Part shown: in pieces, positions 1-5,799 of the stretch
How positions within the stretch are numbered: the first letter of the stretch is position 1
Layout: each line of letters begins with the position of its first letter
Origin: Thermoplasmata archaeon
Lineage (GTDB): Archaea; Thermoplasmatota; B47-G6
Direction: 5' to 3'
DNA: 6,664 nucleotides
NCBI GenBank assembly: GCA_003663585.1
Contig: QMTU01000043.1
Location: 1 to 6,664 of the forward strand
Translations under genes and position numbers: made by a program
The notes under the pieces: model-generated
Databases searched by the model: none
Told to the model about the DNA's origin: nothing
The model's input: only the letters and a program-made list of their open reading frames with translations

Positions 1-3
1 AAA

Positions 4-16
4 CTACTTATAGTAG
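4..16. repeat. Short perfect inverted repeat at left edge
   Basis: Five-base arms (CTACT at 4-8, AGTAG at 12-16) flank a three-base TAT centre. It lies about 125 bases ahead of carbamate kinase, beside the AT-rich stretch 23-30. It could be the stem of a terminator for a gene to the left, or an operator half, but there is no T-run after it and repeats this short arise by chance. The rest of 1-141 shows only TATA-like sequence. Confidence 0.3.
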
Positions 17-82
17 CATGCCTATTTAAAGCATACATCTATTGATATCTCCTACAAGTAATATAGACAACAAATGACACTA

Positions 83-91
83 GAGTATATC
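83..91 (+). promoter_or_regulatory. Candidate TATA box for carbamate kinase
   Basis: GAGTATATC here resembles an archaeal TATA element. Initiation about 25 bases downstream would fall near 113 and leave a leader of roughly 30 bases before the ATG at 142. A second AT-rich element, TATTTAAA at 23-30, would give a longer leader. TATA-like strings are common in AT-rich spacers and no initiator can be verified by eye, so the exact element is uncertain. Confidence 0.35.
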
Positions 92-141
92 TACTAACAT
101 CACTTCTACCCCTCCTTATAAGTTCTTCTATGTGGAGCGTG

Positions 142-1092
142 ATGACGATGACAGGGCCTATTGTCATTGCTCTAGGAGGAAATGCTATACAAAGGAACAA
201 TAATGAGAGGGATGCAGAGTCCCAGATGAAAAATGTGCGTTTAACAGCAAAGTATCTTGCTGAACTCATTGAGAGGGGTGTGGACATTGTAATAACACAT
301 GGGAATGGCCCTCAAGTTGGAGATATACTTTTAAGAAATGAAATATCAGCTAAAGTAGTTCCTCCAATGCCCCTTGATGTGTGCGGAGCTGAGAGCCAGG
401 GGATGATTGGATATTGGATCCAACAGGCTCTTAAGAATGAGCTTGAGAGAAGGGGCATTAAAAAGCCAATAGCAACTATAGTTACTCAAGTACTCGTAGA
501 TCCGAACGATCCAGCATTTCAAAACCCAACAAAGTTCATAGGACCTACATATACTGAGGAGGAGGCAAAGAAGCTCATGGAAAAAGGGTACACTATGAAA
601 TACGACATTGGAAGGGGAGGTTGGAGAAGAGTTGTTCCTTCACCAGATCCAAGGGAGATCATAGAGATAGATGCCATAAGATCCCTTGTTGAGTCTGGCA
701 CTATTGTTATAGCAGTAGGCGGTGGAGGAATACCTGTAATAAGAGCTGAAGATGGAGGCCTTAAGGGAGTAGAGGCGGTTATAGACAAAGATCTTGCTAC
801 TGAGAGACTTGCTACACAGCTAAACGCAGAGAAAATGCTCATACTAACTGCCATCGAAAAGGTCTATCTAAACTTTGGAAAGCCCAATGCCAAGCCCTTA
901 GACTTGATGACAGTCTCCGAGGCCGAGAGATACTACAAGGAGGGACACTTCCCCCCTGGAAGCATGGGGCCAAAGATTCTCGCATCTATAAGATTTGTAA
1001 GACACACAGGCAACGTAGCCATAATATCATCATTAGACAAAGCTTTAGAGGCCTTTGAAGAACGTACGGGAACCAAGATAGTGCCAGGATGA
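142..1092 (+). CDS. arcC: Carbamate kinase
   Basis: Cytoplasmic kinase of the amino acid kinase fold that interconverts carbamoyl phosphate + ADP and carbamate + ATP. The 316-residue protein has the usual family length and its motifs in order: IALGGNA (residues 8-14), THGNGPQVG (52-60), the SQGMIGYWIQQAL region (85-97), DPAFQNPTKFIGP (123-135), GRGGWRRVVPSPDP (157-170), VGGGGIPV (192-199), GVEAVIDKDLA (209-219), NFGKPN (244-249) and PGSMGPK (272-278). All expected substrate- and nucleotide-binding blocks are intact. In-frame starts exist at 130, 139, 142 and 148. I chose the ATG at 142 because GGAG at 134-137 stands four bases before it, the same spacing as in the next gene. No arginine deiminase or ornithine carbamoyltransferase gene is visible, so whether it makes ATP by fermentation or makes carbamoyl phosphate for biosynthesis is open. 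Confidence 0.95.
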   Translation: MTMTGPIVIALGGNAIQRNNNERDAESQMKNVRLTAKYLAELIERGVDIVITHGNGPQVGDILLRNEISAKVVPPMPLDVCGAESQGMIGYWIQQALKNELERRGIKKPIATIVTQVLVDPNDPAFQNPTKFIGPTYTEEEAKKLMEKGYTMKYDIGRGGWRRVVPSPDPREIIEIDAIRSLVESGTIVIAVGGGGIPVIRAEDGGLKGVEAVIDKDLATERLATQLNAEKMLILTAIEKVYLNFGKPNAKPLDLMTVSEAERYYKEGHFPPGSMGPKILASIRFVRHTGNVAIISSLDKALEAFEERTGTKIVPG

Positions 1093-1111
1093 CTTAGAAC
1101 ACTTAAGAGCC

Positions 1112-1133
1112 GATTAAAAAGAAATTAAAATTA
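1112..1133 (+). promoter_or_regulatory. Candidate promoter of the disulfide reductase gene
   Basis: The 77-bp gap after carbamate kinase contains two A-rich, TATA-like strings, ATTAAAAA (1113-1120) and AATTAAAATTA (1123-1133), placed so that initiation about 25 bases downstream would fall at roughly 1140-1155, just ahead of the ribosome binding site. A T5 run at 1147-1151 could instead end carbamate kinase transcripts. Whether the two genes are separate units or one operon cannot be settled from sequence. Confidence 0.35.
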
Positions 1134-1169
1134 ATCCCACACCTTCTTTTTCATCCTTGGTGGAGTGTC

Positions 1170-2504
1170 ATGAAGATCGTCATCATTGGCGGAATGACCT
1201 CTGGAACAACCGCAGCACAGGCGGCAAGAATGATCGACAAAAAGGGTGAGCACGAGATAATAGTCCTAGAGAGGGAAAGATATCCACTGTACTCAAGATG
1301 TGTACTCCCATACATTATTTCTGGAAGGGTTAGCAGAGACATGGCGATAGAGTTTGACGAGAAGTGGTATGAAAAACATGACATTGACTTAAGGCTTGAG
1401 ACTACGGTGACGTCTATTAACATAAGGGACCGAAAGGTGACTACGGATCAAGGAGAGGAAATAAAGTATGATAGGCTGGTAATCGCCACGGGCTCTCATG
1501 ATAGACCAAAGTATGAAGGCTATAATAGGATCTTCAATCTAAGAACTCTTGATGATGCCCTTAGAATTAGGGACGTTGCTAAGAGATCAAAGAAAGCCAT
1601 AGTCCTAGGAGCAGGAGCCATAGGGTGTGAGGTATCAGAGGCCCTTCGTGAGCTGGGAGTGGAAGTAACGCTTGTAGAGTACTTTGACTATCCACTGCCT
1701 AAGTTCCTTGACAAGGAGCTTGGAACTAGGGTATCCAAAGTGCTTTCTGAAAATGGAGTAAAGCTCATGATGGGAACCATGGTTAAGGACGTTAGAGAGG
1801 AGGATGATAGGGTAGTGGTGGAAACCTCCAAGGGAGTTATAGAAGGTGACTTAGCAGTATCAGCCCTTGGAATAAGACCTAACATCTCAATTATAGAGGG
1901 TACGGGGATAGAGCTTGGTAAAACCGGAAGAATCAGGGTTAATGAAAAAATGGAGACTAATGTTCCTGGAATATACGCAGCCGGAGAATGTACTGAATAT
2001 CCAGATCTCATAACAGGAAAGCCAATTCCAGTAGGTCTTGGAAGCATAGCCTTTAGACAGGGCCTTGTAGCAGGGACTAACGCTGCGGGTGGAGATGTGT
2101 CATTTCCTAAAGGAGTCCTGAATACAAGAGTTACAAAACTATTTGGCGTTGAGATTGCATGTGTAGGGCCTACTACAAGTGATTTAAAGGACGCGGGAAT
2201 TCCTTTCAGAAGTGTTGTTACAGTTTCAAAGGATCTACCTAATTATTATCCTGGAGGAGAGGATTTCGTCTCAAAGATACTATTCTCTCATGAGGGCAGA
2301 ATACTTGGATTCCAGGCTATGGGAAGAAACGCTGGACTTCGTATAAACGTCATCGCAGCAAGTGTGCTCACAGGATGCTCTCTGGAATCACTTGAGTTCC
2401 TAGAGACAGCATACTCTCCTCCAGTGGCCCCTATACTTGATCCTATCATTACAACAATAACAGGAGCTCTTAGGATAGTAAGAGGGGCTAAGAAGGTTTC
2501 TTAG
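1170..2504 (+). CDS. FAD-dependent pyridine nucleotide-disulfide oxidoreductase (CoA-disulfide reductase / NADH oxidase family)
   Basis: Cytoplasmic class III flavoprotein disulfide reductase of 444 residues, the normal family length. An N-terminal FAD-binding Rossmann motif is GGMTSG (7-12), with an acidic residue at the end of the second strand (E34). The single redox cysteine is C44 in YSRCVLPY. IATGS (106-110) and the NAD(P)H Rossmann motif GAGAIG (147-152) follow, then the second FAD motif IYAAGEC (268-274). The C-terminal dimerisation domain carries YYPGG (359-363) and AYSPPVAPILDP (414-425), with the tyrosines typical of CoA-disulfide reductases. Family members reduce CoA disulfide, persulfides or elemental sulfur, or oxidise NADH with O2; the substrate cannot be told from sequence. 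GGAG at 1162-1165 stands four bases before the only sensible ATG. The 3' end overlaps the convergent ADP-ribosylglycohydrolase gene by 17 bp. Confidence 0.92.
   Translation: MKIVIIGGMTSGTTAAQAARMIDKKGEHEIIVLERERYPLYSRCVLPYIISGRVSRDMAIEFDEKWYEKHDIDLRLETTVTSINIRDRKVTTDQGEEIKYDRLVIATGSHDRPKYEGYNRIFNLRTLDDALRIRDVAKRSKKAIVLGAGAIGCEVSEALRELGVEVTLVEYFDYPLPKFLDKELGTRVSKVLSENGVKLMMGTMVKDVREEDDRVVVETSKGVIEGDLAVSALGIRPNISIIEGTGIELGKTGRIRVNEKMETNVPGIYAAGECTEYPDLITGKPIPVGLGSIAFRQGLVAGTNAAGGDVSFPKGVLNTRVTKLFGVEIACVGPTTSDLKDAGIPFRSVVTVSKDLPNYYPGGEDFVSKILFSHEGRILGFQAMGRNAGLRINVIAASVLTGCSLESLEFLETAYSPPVAPILDPIITTITGALRIVRGAKKVS
2467..2484 (-). terminator. Possible hairpin terminator of the minus-strand operon
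   Basis: Inverted repeat CTCTTA (2467-2472) / TAAGAG (2479-2484) with a six-base loop. On the minus strand it begins three bases after the ADP-ribosylglycohydrolase stop codon and is followed by moderately T-rich sequence. It lies inside the last codons of the convergent flavoenzyme gene. Six-base stems can occur by chance and the T-tract is weak. Confidence 0.3.
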
Positions 2505-3402
2505 AGCACGCTAGCTCATAGAGCTTTTCCACCTTTTTCCTTAGATCATCCCTTAGTGATGCGTATTCAAGCCATTCTTCCGGTATCTCACTAACTCCAA
2601 GCTTTATCCCAAGAACAGCTCCTGCTATGGCACAGTTAGTGTCAGCGTCTCCGCCAAAGTTCACTAGAGTAAGGAGGGTTCCGGCGAAGTCCTCCTCATA
2701 CGACGCCATTATTGAGATCCTTATTGTGTTCTTTATATATCCACGAACCTCCCTCTGCTCTAGTGATTCTATATTCCTATTTAGAGACTCCTCAAAGACC
2801 TTCGGTATTTCGTAGTCAATGAACTCCTCAGGAATAAGGTTTATCAAATCAAGCGCCTCTAAGTAGCTGTCCTCAGTGCTAAGACCCCTGCCTATAGAGA
2901 TCAAGAACTTGCTGAACATCACTGTAGCCGTCACTGCTGTTGGAGTGTAATGGGTTAGTAGGGTCTCCTCCATAACATCTCTAACGAGCTCCTCATCATT
3001 CTGGTTGAAAAAGTGATAAAGCGCTATGGGAGGAGCTCTCATCAGAGGGCCATTACCATAGCCATAACCTAGATCCCTCGCAACCTTTCCCCCTTTATGT
3101 ATGTCAGAGATGCTTGCATTTGAGAGCGCATAGTACGTGGTCATTCCTATACCATGGATTTTATCTATGTTCTCTAGATATCTCCTTAAAACATCTCGTG
3201 GATCATATTTGCCAAGCTCTATTATTGAGTCAAGAACGAGACTCATCATTATCGTGTCGTCGGTATAGCAGTCGGCCTTCACAGGGCCTTTTATATACCC
3301 ATGGGCGCTCCTAATCTCTTCTTGGCTCATTCCCTCAAAGGGGGCTCCTAATATATCTCCAACAACAAACCCTAATATGGCGCCAATAAACTTATCTTTC
3401 AA
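2488..3402 (-). CDS. ADP-ribosylglycohydrolase family protein
   Basis: Probable dinuclear-Mg2+ hydrolase of the DraG/ARH fold, which typically removes ADP-ribose from modified proteins or cleaves related N/O-glycosides. The 304-residue length is normal. Visible family blocks: GAILGFVVGDILGAPFEG (7-24), the metal-binding TDDT (47-50), GNGPLMR (116-122), THYTPTAVTA (150-159), and the C-terminal metal and substrate site NFGGDADTNCAIAG (248-261), with D252 and D254 matching the metal ligands. All expected acidic ligands are present, so it should be active. It starts with TTG at 3402, supported by a full GGAGGTG at 3411-3417 and by the N-terminus aligning to the family's usual start. It is third in a minus-strand operon, three bases after the transporter stop. 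No ADP-ribosyltransferase or nitrogenase gene is visible, so the substrate is unknown; a nucleoside- or ADP-ribose-directed role is equally possible. Confidence 0.9.
   Translation of the reverse strand: MKDKFIGAILGFVVGDILGAPFEGMSQEEIRSAHGYIKGPVKADCYTDDTIMMSLVLDSIIELGKYDPRDVLRRYLENIDKIHGIGMTTYYALSNASISDIHKGGKVARDLGYGYGNGPLMRAPPIALYHFFNQNDEELVRDVMEETLLTHYTPTAVTATVMFSKFLISIGRGLSTEDSYLEALDLINLIPEEFIDYEIPKVFEESLNRNIESLEQREVRGYIKNTIRISIMASYEEDFAGTLLTLVNFGGDADTNCAIAGAVLGIKLGVSEIPEEWLEYASLRDDLRKKVEKLYELACSKKPS
2513..2543 (+). terminator. Possible hairpin plus T-rich terminator of the flavoenzyme gene
   Basis: Nine bases after the flavoenzyme stop, AGCTC (2513-2517) and GAGCT (2521-2525) form a five-base stem with an ATA loop. 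The sequence then runs T-rich (2525-2528, 2533-2537 and 2540-2542 are T-only). Archaeal RNA polymerase ends transcripts mainly on T-rich non-template tracts, so this arrangement is plausible. It lies within the C-terminal codons of the convergent ADP-ribosylglycohydrolase gene. Confidence 0.4.
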
Positions 3403-3405
3403 AAC

Positions 3406-4284
3406 TTAAACACCTCCAACAGCTGTGAGGAAGATGCCCATGACTACGAGCACAAGACCCACATACGTATCCCATCGAAGATTTAACATCGTACCTTCTC
3501 TGAATATCAACTGAGATAGGACAATACTTAATGCTGGAGATGCAGATGATATCACAGTTATCATACCAAGATTGTCAGCGAGGTACACGGCATAGTAATA
3601 GGCAAAGGATCCAATAAGTATACCAAAGAGGCCTCCTATGTTCAACATGATTATGTTTCTAGGTTTTATATCCTTCCTTTTCATTATGTGGAATGCCAGT
3701 GGTCCGAATACTAGGAGAATTATAATTCCCCTCAGGAATATAAGAACTTCTGGAGGCACCTCTTCTTTAAGGAGATACCCATATATAGTTATTCCCACAG
3801 CCCATATAAGCGCCGTTATAAGGCCAAAAAAGACCCCTCTTAACACGTCCTTCACATCTCTAAGTGAGTAGCTTACAAGGAATATTCCCACGACCACACA
3901 TACAGTTCCTAGCATTCCTAGGATTGTTATCCTCTCTCCTAAGAGGAGCCAAGAAAAAAGGACTACAAACACCTGAAACGTGTACGACACTGGCGTCCCA
4001 ACGCTTACACCACCCCTTCTTATGGCCTCCATGTAGAACACATCGCCAATTATAATGTTCATGATAGTCGCCACGACAATGCCTGTAACACTCAACACGT
4101 CCAACGATACCCTAGTCACGTAAAACGCTCCTATGAAAATTCCAAGTACAGCAGCTAAGTTATTCTTTACAGCATTTGCTCTAAGACCGTCCAATGTACC
4201 CATGAAAGGCTTGTAGATTATAGGAGCCAAGCCCCATGATGCCATAGCAACGATTGCTAGAATAACAGCTCCTACTGTTGTCAT
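3406..4284 (-). CDS. EamA/DMT-family transporter
   Basis: Integral membrane protein of 292 residues, built as two EamA repeats of five helices each. Likely segments lie near residues 3-23, 42-57, 64-84, 94-115, 121-139, 150-170, 180-199, 212-231, 239-260 and 273-290. Each repeat ends its fourth helix with the family-typical acidic turn, LLGERIT (114-120) and IFREGTML (260-267). DMT transporters move metabolites such as amino acids, nucleosides or drugs by secondary transport; the substrate is not readable here. The start is a choice between TTG at 4293, overlapping the upstream stop as TTGA, and ATG at 4284. GGAGG at 4296-4300 is only two bases from the TTG but 11 from the ATG, so I prefer ATG. 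It lies five bases after the upstream gene and three before the hydrolase gene, so co-transcription is nearly certain. It may carry a substrate or product of the hydrolase (inference). Confidence 0.9.
   Translation of the reverse strand: MTTVGAVILAIVAMASWGLAPIIYKPFMGTLDGLRANAVKNNLAAVLGIFIGAFYVTRVSLDVLSVTGIVVATIMNIIIGDVFYMEAIRRGGVSVGTPVSYTFQVFVVLFSWLLLGERITILGMLGTVCVVVGIFLVSYSLRDVKDVLRGVFFGLITALIWAVGITIYGYLLKEEVPPEVLIFLRGIIILLVFGPLAFHIMKRKDIKPRNIIMLNIGGLFGILIGSFAYYYAVYLADNLGMITVISSASPALSIVLSQLIFREGTMLNLRWDTYVGLVLVVMGIFLTAVGGV
3411..3417 (-). promoter_or_regulatory. Strong ribosome binding site fixing a TTG start
   Basis: On the minus strand this reads GGAGGTG, matching the archaeal anti-Shine-Dalgarno sequence. 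It lies eight bases before the TTG at 3402 and inside the last codons of the transporter gene. It is the best-matching site in the window and decides the start of the ADP-ribosylglycohydrolase. Confidence 0.75.
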
Positions 4285-4289
4285 ATACC

Positions 4290-4982
4290 TCAAGTCCTCC
4301 TTATAGAAGAGGCCTCTAGAATAATCTTGTCACCGGATACTCTAAGAACTCCCTCTACTTCAACAAATGTTCCATGAAGGCTCAGTATTCCAACGTCGTC
4401 CACCCTTGAGTCCGAGGAGAGCACAACAGATATAACACGACCATTTGGAAGAACTAGCCTAGCCTCGTGTCCATGTCTAAGGAGCTCTGGATTCAGAAGT
4501 CTTCCTGTTATTCTAACTAGCGATCCAGAGAACTCCTCCAAGCTCTCTAGAGATTCTGAGAGCTCATAAATATGCCTTTCAGATTCTTCCCAAAACCTCT
4601 TGAAGATACTATCGAGCTCTTCAAGAATGCTCTCGTCAGTAGTTAATATTGCTGGAGTTCCTCTCATTAATGATCCCATAAATATATATGCCCTATCCTC
4701 TGAGAGAGCAAAGTTCATGTTCACGTTTTCTGCCTCCTTAACTAGAGCTCTTCTTGAAATCTCAGGCGGTACTTTTGCCCCCTTCCTCACGACAATTCTC
4801 GTGTCATATGGTATGGGAACGTCCCCTACATTTGTGGCGCATATCCTTAAGTTCTCCTCAGAGCTCAGATCCCAGTCCCTCAATATAACATTTCTTTGGC
4901 TTCTGTAGAGCATGTATTCCATGGCAACCATCGTGAGGACCATTCCCGTAATGAATCCAATTATTGCAGAAAACAGATCCAT
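4290..4982 (-). CDS. Membrane-anchored protein of unknown function with probable C-terminal OB-fold
   Basis: I do not recognise this as a named family. The 230-residue protein begins with one hydrophobic helix (about 3-24) followed by arginines, so it is probably tethered to the membrane. Residues about 92-134 (an ALSEDRAYIFMG strand, GTPAILTT, then a helix ending in FKRFWEESE) recall the C-terminal half of phospholipase D-like sensor domains found in archaeal TrmB-type regulators, without an HKD catalytic motif. Residues about 154-230 alternate VRITGRLL, LVLPNGRVISVVL and FVEVEGVLRVSGDKIIL in the pattern of an OB-fold. A GTG at 5021 would add 13 residues, rich in charge. I prefer ATG 4982 because AAGGTG (4989-4994) stands six bases before it, whereas the GTG has no such site unless it is leaderless. 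First gene of the minus operon, five bases ahead of the transporter. Confidence 0.75.
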   Translation of the reverse strand: MDLFSAIIGFITGMVLTMVAMEYMLYRSQRNVILRDWDLSSEENLRICATNVGDVPIPYDTRIVVRKGAKVPPEISRRALVKEAENVNMNFALSEDRAYIFMGSLMRGTPAILTTDESILEELDSIFKRFWEESERHIYELSESLESLEEFSGSLVRITGRLLNPELLRHGHEARLVLPNGRVISVVLSSDSRVDDVGILSLHGTFVEVEGVLRVSGDKIILEASSIRRT

Positions 4983-4988
4983 GTCATA

Positions 4989-4994
4989 CACCTT
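4989..4994 (-). promoter_or_regulatory. Ribosome binding site supporting the ATG at 4982
   Basis: On the minus strand this reads AAGGTG, with a six-base spacer to ATG. Together with a TATA-like element at 5023-5031 it would give a leader of about 20 bases. This favours the shorter 230-residue product over the 243-residue one beginning at GTG 5021. Confidence 0.45.
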
Positions 4995-5022
4995 ATCATC
5001 GTCAGAGCGTTTCCTGGCCACA

Positions 5023-5051
5023 TTCTTTATATGCTAGGAACAGCTTTAAAC
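5023..5051 (-). promoter_or_regulatory. Promoter region of the minus-strand operon
   Basis: Two TATA-like elements read on the minus strand: ATATAAAG near 5023-5031 and GTTTAAAGC near 5043-5051. The first predicts initiation near 5002 and a short leader to the ATG at 4982. The second predicts initiation near 5021, which would make a leaderless message starting on the GTG there. The two elements therefore pair with the two candidate starts and only transcript mapping can choose between them. Confidence 0.4.
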
Positions 5052-5065
5052 TATTATCAGACCTC

Positions 5066-5078
5066 ATAATATAAATAT
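5066..5078 (+). promoter_or_regulatory. Candidate TATA box for the membrane protein-trm5b pair
   Basis: The AT-only run ATAATATAAATAT is the strongest TATA-like string on the plus strand of the divergent spacer. Initiation would be expected near 5098-5102, leaving a leader of roughly 55 bases to the ATG at 5156. The run is nearly symmetrical and could also act on the minus strand. Confidence 0.45.
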
Positions 5079-5146
5079 TTTCTAGAATTGTCGTACTAAG
5101 ATTTGTCCTCACTTGCGAACTCTACATCGTGAAGGGAGATTGTAGA

Positions 5147-5153
5147 GGGAGAT
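5147..5153 (+). promoter_or_regulatory. Ribosome binding site deciding the ATG at 5156
   Basis: GGGAGAT precedes the ATG, with GGGAG ending four bases before it. This is the same spacing as GGAG before the starts at 142 and 1170. The upstream in-frame GTG at 5129 has no comparable site. Confidence 0.5.
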
Positions 5154-5155
5154 CT

Positions 5156-5794
5156 ATGAAAGGATCTAATAAGGAATGCCTCAATATGTTACAGAAGGCA
5201 TTTAATAACATAAAGAGCGTTGATGGTAGAGTTCTACCAAGGTGGACAAAGTATAGGATCTATCTAAGAATGAACTTCGTATACAATCTCATAGAGGAAG
5301 TGGGATGCTCAGAGGAATCTCTTAAGAGTATAGAGAAAATACTGAACATATGTAGGACGAAGTATATAAAAGAGCGTGGAAGAAGAGCCTTCTTTAAAGA
5401 GCTTAACGGGCTTTTAGATGATATCCTTAAGGAGCGAATGCCCTTCTCAAGAACATGGCGTCAAATAAGATTGTCCGCTCTTTTCTTCTTAGCGACATAC
5501 CTTCTAGCAGGTGCTGGAAACTCCCTTCTATTCCTTGAAATATCTTACGTAAGAGCCGTGTTCGCCTTTATAACGCTTGCTCTTATAGGGACTGTTCTCT
5601 TCTTAACATTAAGGTGGACGTACTCAAGGGACTTTATAGCGCTTTCCATAATCCTCTCAATTCTCATATTCTACTCATTTGGTCTTGCGTACATCTCAAG
5701 AAACCTTGTAGTCATAGGACTTCTCTTTGCAGCTCTAGTCTTAGACGTCATTGCAATAGCCCTTCTTATGAAAAATAGGGCTGCATTCAAGTGA
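5156..5794 (+). CDS. Four-helix membrane protein of unknown function
   Basis: I do not recognise this protein. Its 212 residues divide into a hydrophilic, lysine- and arginine-rich, mostly helical N-terminal half (1-102, with cysteines at 8, 51 and 66) and four hydrophobic helices near 104-124, 131-152, 158-178 and 184-204, ending in a short basic tail (KNRAAFK). By the positive-inside rule both ends should be cytoplasmic. No enzymatic or transporter motif is visible. An in-frame GTG at 5129 would add nine residues, but only the ATG at 5156 has a ribosome binding site. The gene is divergent from the minus operon and directly ahead of trm5b, only five bases from the latter's ATG, so the two are probably one transcript. 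Composition and codon use match the neighbours, giving no sign of recent transfer. Confidence 0.75.
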   Translation: MKGSNKECLNMLQKAFNNIKSVDGRVLPRWTKYRIYLRMNFVYNLIEEVGCSEESLKSIEKILNICRTKYIKERGRRAFFKELNGLLDDILKERMPFSRTWRQIRLSALFFLATYLLAGAGNSLLFLEISYVRAVFAFITLALIGTVLFLTLRWTYSRDFIALSIILSILIFYSFGLAYISRNLVVIGLLFAALVLDVIAIALLMKNRAAFK

Positions 5795-5799
5795 TTATC

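Noticed and set aside
139..145. GTGATGA matching a C box of an archaeal C/D box guide RNA
   Set aside because: No CTGA D or D' box follows at suitable distance within the next roughly 100 bases, and the motif falls in the carbamate kinase start region, where GTGATG is explained by initiation context.
39..287. Minus-strand open frame of 82 codons across the carbamate kinase start
   Set aside because: It overlaps the conserved N-terminus of carbamate kinase, resembles no known protein and lacks a ribosome binding site; it is a shadow frame.
519..854. Minus-strand open frame inside carbamate kinase
   Set aside because: Antisense to conserved kinase motifs, with serine- and proline-rich composition typical of a reverse-complement reading of a real gene.
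1688..2047. Minus-strand open frame inside the flavoenzyme
   Set aside because: Fully contained in a well-supported gene and low in recognisable protein character.
2488..3402. Assignment of the hydrolase to nitrogenase regulation as DraG
   Set aside because: The fold matches, but no nitrogenase or DraT gene is visible and the family has many other substrates, so only the family name is given.
4600..4908. Plus-strand open frame of 102 codons antisense to the OB-like gene
   Set aside because: It lies opposite the better-supported operon member and has no ribosome binding site; the minus-strand reading has coherent domain structure and operon spacing.
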